A DNA stretch of 64,000 nucleotides from Haliotispira sp965263485 (GTDB lineage: Bacteria > Spirochaetota > Spirochaetia > SP-2023). How positions within the stretch are numbered: the stretch's first letter is position 1; each line of letters starts with the position of its first letter. Shown one piece after another: positions 28,229 to 36,238 of the stretch. A program made the translations under genes and the position numbers. The DNA is taken from assembly GCA_965263485.1 (NCBI GenBank), contig CBDHHO010000001.1:806001-870000 (forward strand), read 5' to 3'. The notes under the pieces were generated by a model, which saw only the letters and a program-made list of their open reading frames with translations, had not been told where the DNA came from and ran no database searches.

Positions 28229-28619
28229 GGGGCAGTCCGACCTGTCGCTGCATTTCAAAGGTGCAGAGGAAAGTCCGGGCTTCGCAGGGAAGGATGCTGG
28301 GTAACTCCCAGACGCAACTGCTGTCAGTTCGTTGGCAGTAGTTGTGCTAGACAGTGCCACAGAAAAAATACCGCCCTCTGGCTCAATGGTTGCAGCATTT
28401 GGCTCCATTCAGTCTTATGGGTAAGGGTGAAATGGTGCGGTAAAAGCGCACCGCCCACTTGGCAACAGGCGGGGCAAGGTAAACCTCATCCGAAGCAAGA
28501 TCAAGCAATAATGGGGCTTCTCGCTTATAAACATTATGGGTAGATCGCCAGACCGCGCTGGAGACAGCACGGCCAGATAAATGACAGGATAGAACAGAAC
28601 CCGGCTTATGGGGCTGCCT
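28229..28619 (+). ncRNA. rnpB: RNase P RNA, bacterial type A
   Basis: The catalytic RNA that matures tRNA 5' ends. The 5' GGGGCAG and 3' CTGCC form helix P1. Conserved blocks in order: GAGGAAAGTCCGGGC (28266-28280), ACAGAAAAAATACCGCC (about 28360), GGGTGAAATGGTGCGGTAAA (about 28424), GCAAGGTAAACCTCATCCG (28474 on) and the universal 3' block ACAGAACCCGGCTTAT (28594-28609). The 3' end runs into a T-rich tract. About 390 nt, typical of type A. The interval contains no protein gene. Confidence 0.96.
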
Positions 28620-28664
28620 TTTTTTATTTTCGTAACTCTTTACAGGAATGATGGCAGACTCTTG

Positions 28665-29630
28665 CTACACGTGAGAATCTCGAAACCTCGGCCTGCCTGA
28701 GCCCGATAACTCACCAGAGGTGCTCTGGAGACCCAGTAGCCTTTGCACATATAGCTCAGGACGGAAAGCCGCAAGTTGACTGTACTGTTCGCCCTGCCCT
28801 TCGTAGAGCACGGGAAGTCCGAGCTGGTCCTTCAAGGAAAACACGATGCCCCCGCCGCAGCGCGAGTCCAGCTTGGTGACGACGACACCCTGTAAAGGTA
28901 ATGCTTCGCTGAAGACTCCCGCCTGTGAGAGGGCATTTTTGCCAGTAGTGGCATCGATTACCAGCAGATTGGCCCGTTGCTGCTGCCGAGCCAGACGGCC
29001 CAGCACCCGGTCGATCTTAGCCAGTTCATCAAGCAGCAGTTTTTTGGTGTGCATCCTGCCGGCAGTGTCCAGCAGCAGCAGTCTGTGCTTGCGCGCCAAA
29101 GCGCTCGACAGCGCATCATAGATTACCGCCGCACTGTCGCTGCCCTGCTCTTGGGCCACCACTCGTACCCCCAGGCGTTCGCCGTGGACCTTCAACTGCT
29201 CGATGGCCGCAGCGCGAAAGGTATCGCCCGCGCCGATGGTAATTTCGCTCCGGGGCACACCGCAGTGTTGCTCAAAGTACGGCACCAGCTTGGCCAGACT
29301 GGTGGTCTTTCCTACCCCATTGACTCCCAACAGCATAACAATCTGCAAGTCTTCGTTCTCTCGCAGTCTCCGCTCCAGCACTCCGTCATTGCCCAGCACC
29401 TGGTCTTCCAATTGCCCAGCCAACAAGCGCAACAGCTCTTCTTCACTTTGTAGCTTTTGCATAACCGCTGCTTTGCGCAGCACTTCGCCAAAACGTATTG
29501 CCAGCTCAGGAGCAATATCAGCTTCCAACAAGAGATCTTCCAGATCATCCAGGCTCTGCTCAGTGAAGCGTGGTTTTTGAAAAAATTCGCGCAGCCTCCG
29601 CTGCCAGGATTGCTTATTCAATAGAGCCAT
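28665..29630 (-). CDS. ftsY: Signal recognition particle receptor FtsY
   Basis: SRP-type GTPase that docks ribosome-SRP complexes at the membrane. 321 residues: an N domain (helical, about 1-90) and a G domain with P-loop LGVNGVGKTTSLAKL, GAGDTFRAAAIEQL (insertion-box DTFRAAA), LLLDTAGRMHTKKLLLDEL and TKLDS. It lacks the acidic A domain, as many bacterial FtsY do. After TKLD the usual GTAKGG reads SRCGGG, a departure from the common motif. ATG 29630. It is separated from parB by about 165 bp holding a MITE right end. Confidence 0.95.
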   Translation of the reverse strand: MALLNKQSWQRRLREFFQKPRFTEQSLDDLEDLLLEADIAPELAIRFGEVLRKAAVMQKLQSEEELLRLLAGQLEDQVLGNDGVLERRLRENEDLQIVMLLGVNGVGKTTSLAKLVPYFEQHCGVPRSEITIGAGDTFRAAAIEQLKVHGERLGVRVVAQEQGSDSAAVIYDALSSALARKHRLLLLDTAGRMHTKKLLLDELAKIDRVLGRLARQQQRANLLVIDATTGKNALSQAGVFSEALPLQGVVVTKLDSRCGGGIVFSLKDQLGLPVLYEGQGEQYSQLAAFRPELYVQRLLGLQSTSGELSGSGRPRFRDSHV

Positions 29631-29739
29631 TTCAATTTCCTGCGAGCCTCCGGCCTATCCAGCGCATTCCCGGCACATTTTCGGCCACGCGCACAAGTCC
29701 GGGCTTGTATCTCTTACTGCGGTTTGTTGCGAGAACGCC

Positions 29740-29784
29740 CCTTTAACACAATACTCGCGAAGCGATAGCATTTTTAGAGGTCCT
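29740..29784. mobile_element. Right-end remnant of MITE-like family
   Basis: AATACTCGCGAAGCGATAGC then ATTTTTAGAGGTCC; it resembles the right part of the 24888-25035 element but the left end is gone. Confidence 0.55.
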
Positions 29785-29797
29785 TTTGAGGCAAAAA

Positions 29798-31294
29798 TCA
29801 GGAGAACAGAGCATTGCTTTCAGGCTTGCCCTTGTTCTCGCTGCCAAAATCAGCGGTTATGCCTTCGTCCAAGGCCTCTTTCAGGCCCAGCCGCTGTAAT
29901 AGTTCCTCCCACTGTTTCTGGTTCGCAAACTCAACCTGCAGCAGAGCCTTACGCGGCCGGGCAGCCTTGCCCGAACCTGCCCTCCCGGCAGCTTCGTTTA
30001 GATTGCCTTCCAGACGCAGGCTCAAATCCAGGCGCAGGGCCTTGGCCAGATGCTCTTCCAGTTCTTCCTGACGGAACAGCATTCCGCTGACGCTCCAATA
30101 CTCCGGCTCACCGGGAGCAGCTGTTTCATCTGCGACAGGGCGAGCGTTCCGGACATTCTCTCGGCGTGCAGAACTGCCGGATGCTGCGGCCGGAGTCGCC
30201 GGAGCTACTCCCGGCGAGGTGCTTCGCTGTGCAGCCCGAGTCTCTGTATCTTCGCGATCTTCGGGAATCTCGGGCTCACTGTCCGCCCAAGTCTGCGACC
30301 CGGACTGCTGCTGGAGCTGAGATTCCAACACATCGAGTTCTTGACTGATATCATTGCTTTGCAGACCCTCTGACAGACTGCTTTCCACATCCTGAGCAAG
30401 GTCCGTCAGGTCGGAAGACTCCTCCGCATACCGGCGTTCTTCATTGATTTGCTGGCTGTAATGTTCTGCCTGGCGCACCGACCAGGATTCTCCAACGCAG
30501 CGTTCATAGGCTTCAAGTAAAGTTTTCGGTTCCTTGATTGCCAGCAGGGCCTTGGCGTGGCCGGAACGTATCACGCCCTCGGACAGGCCCTGCTGGACCG
30601 CAGATGGCAACTGTAAAAGGCGCAGGCTGTTGGCCAGGGCTGAGCGCCCCTTGCCCAGGTGCCGGGCCATTTCCTGCTGTGAGAGCCCGGAAATGCGCAG
30701 CAAATGCTCGTAGGCCCGCGCTTCATCAATCGGAGTCAGATCCTCACGCTGGATGTTTTCGATTAAGGCCAGTTCAAACTGTTCAACTTCAGAGACCGCT
30801 TTGACAATCGCCGGGATGCGCTGCCACTTTAAAACTTCACAGGCCCGGAAGCGGCGTTCCCCGGCGATGACTCGATACTTGATGCCATCATCAGCCAGCT
30901 CTTCTTCCCGCAGCGGTGTGACCAGGATGGGTTGCAGCAGTCCATTTTCAAAAATGGATTGCGCCAGCTCGCTGATGCTCACTTCGTCAAAATGCTTACG
31001 GGGCTGTTCGCTGGCAGCTTGGATGGCAATTAAGGGCAGCTCCTGGATCTGTGTGCCTAGGCTCTTCTGGCCGGCCTCAAAAATTGATGCCTTGCCCTCA
31101 GCCTTTTGCGCTGAGGCCGATTTTGCGCCCTTGCCTGCCGGCTCCGCCGGGGAACCGGCAGGCTTGCCCGGCCCGGAACTCCCGTCATGGCCCTGAGTGC
31201 TGCCTCGTTTCATCTGCTGCAAGCGTTTACTCAAGTCATCGGGAGGCAGCAGCGCATCCAGGCCCCGACCCAAACCTGTTACCCGTTTAGCCAC
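29798..31294 (-). CDS. parB: Chromosome partitioning protein ParB (extended)
   Basis: CTPase clamp that loads at parS. N-terminus GLGRGLDALLPPDD is the ParA-interacting motif. After a Gly/Ser/Ala-rich linker comes the ParB/Srx domain (LPLIAIQAASEQPRKHFDE..., with GERRFRACEVLKW and ENIQREDLTPIDEA), then the HTH region LSQQEMARHLGKGRSALANSLRLLQLP and GHAKALLAI. The C-terminal half has a long Glu/Ser/Gln-rich linker before the terminal dimerisation segment. 498 residues against about 280-300 normally. GTG 31294 overlaps the last codons of parA; the frame is open further upstream inside parA but that part has no ParB similarity. I saw no consensus parS site in the window. Confidence 0.93.
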   Translation of the reverse strand: MAKRVTGLGRGLDALLPPDDLSKRLQQMKRGSTQGHDGSSGPGKPAGSPAEPAGKGAKSASAQKAEGKASIFEAGQKSLGTQIQELPLIAIQAASEQPRKHFDEVSISELAQSIFENGLLQPILVTPLREEELADDGIKYRVIAGERRFRACEVLKWQRIPAIVKAVSEVEQFELALIENIQREDLTPIDEARAYEHLLRISGLSQQEMARHLGKGRSALANSLRLLQLPSAVQQGLSEGVIRSGHAKALLAIKEPKTLLEAYERCVGESWSVRQAEHYSQQINEERRYAEESSDLTDLAQDVESSLSEGLQSNDISQELDVLESQLQQQSGSQTWADSEPEIPEDREDTETRAAQRSTSPGVAPATPAAASGSSARRENVRNARPVADETAAPGEPEYWSVSGMLFRQEELEEHLAKALRLDLSLRLEGNLNEAAGRAGSGKAARPRKALLQVEFANQKQWEELLQRLGLKEALDEGITADFGSENKGKPESNALFS

Positions 31295-32066
31295 GCGCGA
31301 TGACCTCTCTGGCCAAGGCTTTGTAGCTCCTGGCCCCGATGCAGTCGGGAAAGTACAGGGGAATCGGCAGGGCGTGGGACGGTGCCTCTGAAAGCCGCAC
31401 ATTGCGCGGAATGATGGTGTTAAAGATATAATCCGGGTGGTCGGCAAAGGTATTGCGTACCGAATTGATGACGGCGTTGGCTGACTTGGTGCGGCTGTCG
31501 TACATAGTAAAAATAATCCCACCGATTTCCAGTTGAGGATTTACTCCTTGCCGAATTTTATGAATGGTATTAAAAATCATGCCCAATAAACCTTCCAGAG
31601 CCAGAAACTCGCATTGCAGCGGGATCAGAACCCGGTCGGCCGCAGCAAAACCGTTGAGCGTCAGCACACCCAAGGATGGCGGGCAGTCGATTAAGATATA
31701 GTCGTAGGAATCCTGCACGCTCTGCAGGGCGGTTTTCAGATAGAGGGCCCGCTCATCAATCTTGGCCAACTCCACCGCAGCACCCGAAAGGTGCAGATTG
31801 GCGGGTGCCAATGCCAGCCCGCTGATCCCGGTTTCCCTGAGGTCAATAATAATGTTTTGAATCGAGCAGTGGCGCATCAGGACTTCATACATGCCCACAT
31901 CTTCAATGTCGTGGTGCCCGAAGTGGCTGGACAGATTCCCTTGGGGGTCGAAGTCCACCATCAGCACCCGATGAGCTTCCAATGCCAGATAGGCAGCCAG
32001 GTTTGCCGCAGTGGTAGTCTTGCCCACACCGCCTTTTTGGTTCGCTATTACATATGTTCGAGCCAT
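31287..32066 (-). CDS. parA: Chromosome partitioning ATPase ParA (Soj)
   Basis: Deviant Walker-type ATPase. MARTYVIANQKGGVGKTTTAANLAA contains the KGGVGKTT motif; DFDPQGNLSSHFG (Walker A') and YILIDCPPSLGVLTLNGFAAAD (Walker B) follow. About 259 residues. ATG 32066 gives the family N-terminus; ATG 32075 and TTG 32084 are in frame upstream and none has a clear ribosome-binding site. Overlaps parB. Upstream lie four 11-bp direct repeats (32146-32189). Confidence 0.95.
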   Translation of the reverse strand: MARTYVIANQKGGVGKTTTAANLAAYLALEAHRVLMVDFDPQGNLSSHFGHHDIEDVGMYEVLMRHCSIQNIIIDLRETGISGLALAPANLHLSGAAVELAKIDERALYLKTALQSVQDSYDYILIDCPPSLGVLTLNGFAAADRVLIPLQCEFLALEGLLGMIFNTIHKIRQGVNPQLEIGGIIFTMYDSRTKSANAVINSVRNTFADHPDYIFNTIIPRNVRLSEAPSHALPIPLYFPDCIGARSYKALAREVIARG

Positions 32067-32145
32067 GCGCAGCATTATAGTCAAGTTTTTTGTGTATGCC
32101 TAGGATAGCAACAGATAGCACTAAATTAAAGGGATAAAAGTCTTT

Positions 32146-32189
32146 TTGCCAAGGACTTGCCAAGAACTTGCCAAGAACTTGCCAAGAAC
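32146..32189 (+). repeat. Four 11-bp direct repeats upstream of parA
   Basis: Units TTGCCAAGGAC then TTGCCAAGAAC three times, perfectly contiguous. 11 bp is about one helical turn, as in iteron or operator arrays; they lie about 80 bp upstream of parA. Confidence 0.8.
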
Positions 32190-32225
32190 AGAAAACTCTG
32201 TGGCTGTTTATTCTATCTGTTCAGC

Positions 32226-32396
32226 ATGATTCGGCAGAAATCTGTCTTCAATCGAAAAAGCCGGGAAGAAGGCCGGAAAGAAGAACGGCGTGAAGCTGCC
32301 CGAAAAATGAAAGAATCCGGGCTGTCGATTGAGCAGATTGCAAGGTTTACCGGCCTGAACCACCGCGAAATTACCGGGCTGAGAGAGGGCGAATAG
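32226..32396 (+). pseudogene. Rpn-family C-terminal fragment
   Basis: An open stretch encoding REEGRKEERREAARKMKE followed by SGLSIEQIARFTGLNHREIT, which is nearly the tail of the three Rpn proteins in this window. No nuclease domain precedes it. It is a remnant left by recombination or deletion, 100 bp upstream of an intact Rpn gene. Confidence 0.7.
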
Positions 32397-32498
32397 GAAG
32401 CCTGTGAGGGGGGGGCGCCAACAGATTGCCGCCGCCGCTGATATATCCCCATCCCTTTTTTTATTGCGCCATATGGACAAAACAGCTATATTGAAGCC

Positions 32499-33590
32499 AT
32501 GGCAAGTTGCGACAGCGCGTACAAATACCTGTTCTCGAACCCGGCAATCCTGTGCAAACTCATTCACGCCTTCATTGAGGAGGACTTTAGCGCCAAAATC
32601 CAGCCCGACAGCCTGCGCAAACTCGACCCGTCCCACCTCTCTGCCACGCTCCAGCAGCGCGAATCGGACCTGCTTTACGAGGTGCGCCTGGACAGCCAAG
32701 ACAATCAAGATAACCAAACAGCCTATCTGTATATCCTGCTCGAATTCCAGTCCACAGCCCCCAAGCATATGGCCATCCGCCTGCTCAGCTATATATCCCT
32801 GTTTTACGAACGCCTCATCAAGGAAGGCAAAAACAGCAAAGGCAAGTTGCCCCCGGTATTTCCATTGGTGCTCTACAACGGAGACCGCCCTTGGAATGCG
32901 CCCCGCAGCACCAGCGAACTGATCAGCAGCAACGAAATACCCGCAAAATACCTACCCCACTTTCAATATGCTCTCATTGACGAGAAGCGCATCCCCGACG
33001 AGAAAATCCACAAGCTGCACAACCTCATCAGTGCGGTGATTTGTGCCGAGAAATACGGCAGACCAGGGGAGTGGGAAGCGCGAATCCCGCAAATCATAGA
33101 ATTCCTGCGCGATGAACCCGGGCCCGAAATCACCATTTTCAGGCGCTGGATTGCCTTGCTGTTTGGCGAAGGCATGAACGAGTCAGAATACAATCAAATC
33201 ACCGCAGCAGAGGAGGTACAAAGTATGTTGGCGACACTGGCAGACGACCTGAGAGCTGAAGGAAGACAAGAAGGAAGACAAGAAGGCGAAAAACTGGGCA
33301 TGCAGAAAGGTTGGGAAGAAGGTCGGGAAGAAGGTCGGGAAGAAGGTCGGGAAGAAGGTCGGGAAGAAGGTCGGGAAGAAGGTGAAAAACTAGGCATGCG
33401 GAAAGGCCGGAAAGAAGGCCGGGAAGAAGGTGAAAAACTGGGCATGCGGAAAGGCCGGAAAGAAGGTCGGGAAGAAGGCCGGCGTGAAGCTGCCCGAAAA
33501 ATGAAAGAATCCGGGCTGTCGATTGAACAGATTTCAAGGTTTACCGGCCTGAGCCACCGCGAAATTACCGGGCTGAAAGAGGGTGAATAG
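32499..33590 (+). CDS. Rpn-family recombination-promoting nuclease / putative transposase, copy 1
   Basis: 363 residues. N-terminal PD-(D/E)XK nuclease domain of the transposase_31 type: SAYKYLFSNPAILCKLIHAF, then RESDLLYEVRL and YLYILLEFQS (D...E-x-Q core), YISLFYERLIKEGK, and VFPLVLYNGDRPW. Residues about 250-325 are built of EGRE units encoded by a 12-bp tandem repeat (about 33290-33480), and the tail (about 328-363) REAARKMKESGLSIEQISRF ends in an HTH-like motif. In E. coli, Rpn proteins are DNA endonucleases that raise RecA-independent recombination, and some Rpn loci are reported in phage defence. ATG 32499. The sequence just upstream is shared with the copy at 55706-56713 and has a possible -10 (TATATT). 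Confidence 0.88.
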   Translation: MASCDSAYKYLFSNPAILCKLIHAFIEEDFSAKIQPDSLRKLDPSHLSATLQQRESDLLYEVRLDSQDNQDNQTAYLYILLEFQSTAPKHMAIRLLSYISLFYERLIKEGKNSKGKLPPVFPLVLYNGDRPWNAPRSTSELISSNEIPAKYLPHFQYALIDEKRIPDEKIHKLHNLISAVICAEKYGRPGEWEARIPQIIEFLRDEPGPEITIFRRWIALLFGEGMNESEYNQITAAEEVQSMLATLADDLRAEGRQEGRQEGEKLGMQKGWEEGREEGREEGREEGREEGREEGEKLGMRKGRKEGREEGEKLGMRKGRKEGREEGRREAARKMKESGLSIEQISRFTGLSHREITGLKEGE

Positions 33591-33599
33591 GAAGCCTGA

Positions 33600-34390
33600 A
33601 AGGGGCTTCTGGAGTTGGCCTTCGCCAGCTCGCAAAGAGGAAGGTCGGGCCTTGGCTCCGCACGGCCCTCCCCCGTTTCTCCCATGCTGCGCCAGCTCGC
33701 GGAAAAGGAAGGTCGGGCCTTGGCTCCGCACGGCCCTCCCCCGTTTCTCCCATGCTGCGCCAGCTCGCGGAAAAGGAAGGTCGGGCCTTGGCTGCGCACG
33801 GCCCTCCCCCGTTTCTCCCATGCTGCGCCAGCTCGCATGGGAGCCTCCCCCGTTTCTCCCATGCTGCGCCAGCTCGCATGGGAGCCTCCCCATTCCTCCC
33901 ATGCTGCGCCAGCTCGCAAAAGAGGAAGGTCGGGCCTTGGCTGCGCACGGCCCTCCCCCGTTTCTCCCATGCTGCGCCAGCTCGCATGGGAGCCTCCCCC
34001 GTTTCTCCCATGCTGCGCCAGCTCGCGGAAAAGGAAGGTCGGGCCTTGGCTGCGCACGGCCCTCCCCCGTTTCTCCCATGCTGCGCCAGCTCGCGGAAAA
34101 GGAAGGTCGGGCCTTGGCTGCGCACGGCCCTCCCCCGTTTCTCCCATGCTGCGCCAGCTCGCGGAAAAGGAAGGTCGGGCCTTGGCTGCGCACGGCCCTC
34201 CCCCGTTTCTCCCATGCTGCGCCAGCTCGCATGGGAGCCTCCCCATTCCTCCCATGCTGCGCCAGCTCGCAAAAGAGGAAGGTCGGGCCTTGGCTGCGCA
34301 CGGCCCTCCCCCGTTTCTCCCATGCTGCGCCAGCTCGCATGGGAGCCTCCCCCGTTTCTCCCATGCTGCGCCAGCTCGCATGGGAGCCTC
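33600..34390 (+). repeat. Array of 13 hairpin-bearing repeats
   Basis: Thirteen copies of TGCTGCGCCAGCTCGC, each preceded by CTCCCA. Two spacings alternate: a long unit of about 67 bp containing GGTCGGGCCTTGGCTGCGCA then CGGCCCTCCCC, and a short unit of about 38 bp in which GCATGGG closes a stem with the preceding CCCATGC. Units are almost identical, so there are no unique spacers. Long ORFs cross it in several frames on both strands only because the repeat lacks stops. It sits between Rpn copy 1 and leader 2; single or few copies occur at 54440-54500 and 55610-55680. Confidence 0.9.
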
Positions 34391-34692
34391 CCCAAAAAAG
34401 CCAATTTCCAGAGATTTTCCTGCAATTTCTCTTGCCCTCCGCGGGGAAATCGTATATTCTTTAAGAAGAACAAGGTATTTTATAATGTCATTTTATCTTT
34501 TATTAAAACCATTCCGACCTTGGCCGGAACATCATCTTTATGCATTATTTTGCATAATAATACCAAGGAGTATTGCACTATGGAACACAAGTTCAGTAAA
34601 ATTCGCTCATCGCTCATCGCTCATCGCTCATCGCTCATCGCTCATCGAAAAAATTAAACCCATATAGCAGAGGAAATTATTTCTCTGCCGGT
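34391..34692 (+). repeat. Conserved lipoprotein leader, copy 2
   Basis: Near-identical to copy 1. Inverted repeat TTATGCA-N6-TGCATAA at 34538-34557; AAGGAG; short ORF ATG 34580 to TAA 34657. Confidence 0.85.
34606..34647 (+). repeat. Heptanucleotide tandem repeat (CTCATCG)x6 in leader 2
   Basis: Six perfect units; the leader ATG frame stops at 34657, two frames away from the lipoprotein. Confidence 0.9.
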
Positions 34693-36129
34693 ATTTTACG
34701 CCCATTTATCCTTTTATTTGTCTGCTCCCTAGTTTTGTGGGTCGCCTGCGACCCGCCCGAAGGCAATGACCCGCCCGTAGGCAATAATGGGGCCAATAAT
34801 GGGGCGCCCCGCAGAAGTGGTGTTCCCATACGCACATGGCAGGGGCTGCAGAAAATGCGGGAAAACCTCGCCGGCGACTACTACCTGGTCAGCGACATCA
34901 CGTTCCCCGCGCCCGGAGAGGACGGCTTTCCGGCGGAAGGCTTTGAACCTGTCGGCTACGATATCGACAAGACCCAAAACGGCTTTCAGGGAACCCCGTT
35001 TACGGGCCGTTTCGACGGCAACGGCAAAACGATCCGCAACTTTTTCATTGACCGCCCGGTGGAAACCTATGTCGGGCTGTTCGGGCGAGTCCAGGACGCC
35101 ACGATCTCCAATGTGCAGATGGAGGGTGTCCGGGTTCACGGAAAGAAATTCGTGGGGGCTATCGCAGGAGAGAGCAGCGGCGGCAGCGTCAGCGGGTCCG
35201 TGGTGGGCGGCGGTGCGCCCCAAAACACCATACAGAACACAGGTCCCTTAGATAGATTGACTTACTACGGGCAAAATTCTGGAACCGGGGCTTTGGTCGG
35301 CAAGAGTTCTGGTGCTGTCAGCGGCTTTGCCAGAGACCTCGTCATTACCAGCAGCAACAATTATGATGTCGGCGGTTTGGTTGGTTTCGCAGATGGTGCC
35401 GGAAATGTTGTGGGGTATACCGAGAATCTCAACCTTACGGGCCCCGATAATGTCGGCGGGCTGGTGGGCATGAACTGGGGAACTGGAGATATCACCGGCT
35501 ACAGTATCAATTTACAAGCTACCGGAGGTATGCGTATTGGCGGCCTGCTCGGGGCCACATTGCAGCGTCCCCAAAGCAACTTGGGAGAGCAGTTTCCTGA
35601 GGTTACCGGATACGCTACGGGTACGGTTAATGGACAGGGGGATCTAAGTCGGCTAGTCGGCGGTCTGGTCGGGCAGATCGGGGACAAGGCCAAGGTTGTC
35701 GGATTTTTCAAAGGCACGGCTGCCGGGGGGTCTTCTGTCGGCGGACTGGTTGGCCAGAACGTAAAGGATTCTGCGTTCGTCCGGGGCTATATGCGCGGGA
35801 CCATACGGAAGATCGGCGGCTTTGATAATCGCACCTATGCGTTTTTAGTATCGGGAGACCCCTCGGGAGCCAATAGACTCAGAGGGGATATTGCCGGGTA
35901 CCACTCCGGGAAGTCCGGGGAAAAGGAGGTCTCCGGGATCAGCGGGAACAGACATGGGGAGGACGGAACAGAGATCACAGTCAGTTCCAGCACCACTCAG
36001 GGGGATTTTTCGCTGCTGGATTTTGGCTCGGAGCTCGGGCAGTGGACGCCTCAGGCGGGCCAGTGGCCCCGGATCAACCTGGGCGACGATCCGATCTTTG
36101 CCGATACCCGGCAGCCGGTGGAACCGTAG
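34693..36129 (+). CDS. GLUG-repeat surface lipoprotein, leader-linked family B, copy 1
   Basis: The signal peptide RPFILLFVCSLVLWVAC (lipobox WVAC, then DPPEGN) leads to a secreted domain of about 450 residues. After VPIRTWQGLQKMRENLAGDYYLVSDI and FDGNGKTIRNFFIDRP come many copies of a short motif like VGGLVG...V.GY, the GLUG pattern of right-handed beta-helix adhesins and IgA-peptidase-type surface proteins. At least eight GG-L-VG units can be counted (for example DVGGLVGFADG, NVGGLVGMNWG, SVGGLVGQNV). It ends TRQPVEP. No ATG is in frame ahead of the signal peptide; TTG 34735 lies inside it. The feature start is a conserved ATT used only to include the signal peptide. Intact paralogue of the frameshifted gene at 52723-54142. 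Probably a surface adhesin; expression is likely switched by the leader repeat. Confidence 0.72.
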   Translation: MLRPFILLFVCSLVLWVACDPPEGNDPPVGNNGANNGAPRRSGVPIRTWQGLQKMRENLAGDYYLVSDITFPAPGEDGFPAEGFEPVGYDIDKTQNGFQGTPFTGRFDGNGKTIRNFFIDRPVETYVGLFGRVQDATISNVQMEGVRVHGKKFVGAIAGESSGGSVSGSVVGGGAPQNTIQNTGPLDRLTYYGQNSGTGALVGKSSGAVSGFARDLVITSSNNYDVGGLVGFADGAGNVVGYTENLNLTGPDNVGGLVGMNWGTGDITGYSINLQATGGMRIGGLLGATLQRPQSNLGEQFPEVTGYATGTVNGQGDLSRLVGGLVGQIGDKAKVVGFFKGTAAGGSSVGGLVGQNVKDSAFVRGYMRGTIRKIGGFDNRTYAFLVSGDPSGANRLRGDIAGYHSGKSGEKEVSGISGNRHGEDGTEITVSSSTTQGDFSLLDFGSELGQWTPQAGQWPRINLGDDPIFADTRQPVEP

Positions 36130-36159
36130 AAAGCGTATGATAAATGTTTGTCATACCCG

Positions 36160-36201
36160 AAATGTTTGTCACTCTCATGAAAGCAGGAGTGACAAACATT
36201 T
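36160..36201. terminator. Perfect 15-bp stem between converging genes
   Basis: AAATGTTTGTCACTC and its complement GAGTGACAAACATTT with a 12-base loop; an extra half copy (AAATGTTTGTCA) precedes it. Probably ends transcription from the lipoprotein. Confidence 0.65.
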
Positions 36202-36212
36202 ATTATGCTATA

Positions 36213-36238
36213 GGGGACCTCTAAAATTAGAGGTCCCC
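36213..36238. mobile_element. Bare TIR-TIR palindrome of the MITE-like family, 26 bp
   Basis: GGGGACCTCTAA-AA-TTAGAGGTCCCC: the two terminal repeats with no interior. It touches the stop codon of the minus-strand gene and probably works as a bidirectional terminator. Confidence 0.75.

Noticed and set aside
31295..31522. Longer ParB N-terminus starting inside parA
   Set aside because: The extra residues are a shadow of parA; GTG 31294 gives the conserved GLGRGLDALLP start.
33600..34390. CRISPR array
   Set aside because: Repeats are strongly regular, but the sequences between them are themselves repeated, not unique spacers, and no cas genes are near.
33194..34667. Long overlapping ORFs (about 270-395 codons) on both strands across the hairpin array
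   Set aside because: They are by-products of a stop-free GC-rich tandem repeat; no ribosome-binding sites, no family similarity, and several frames are open at once.
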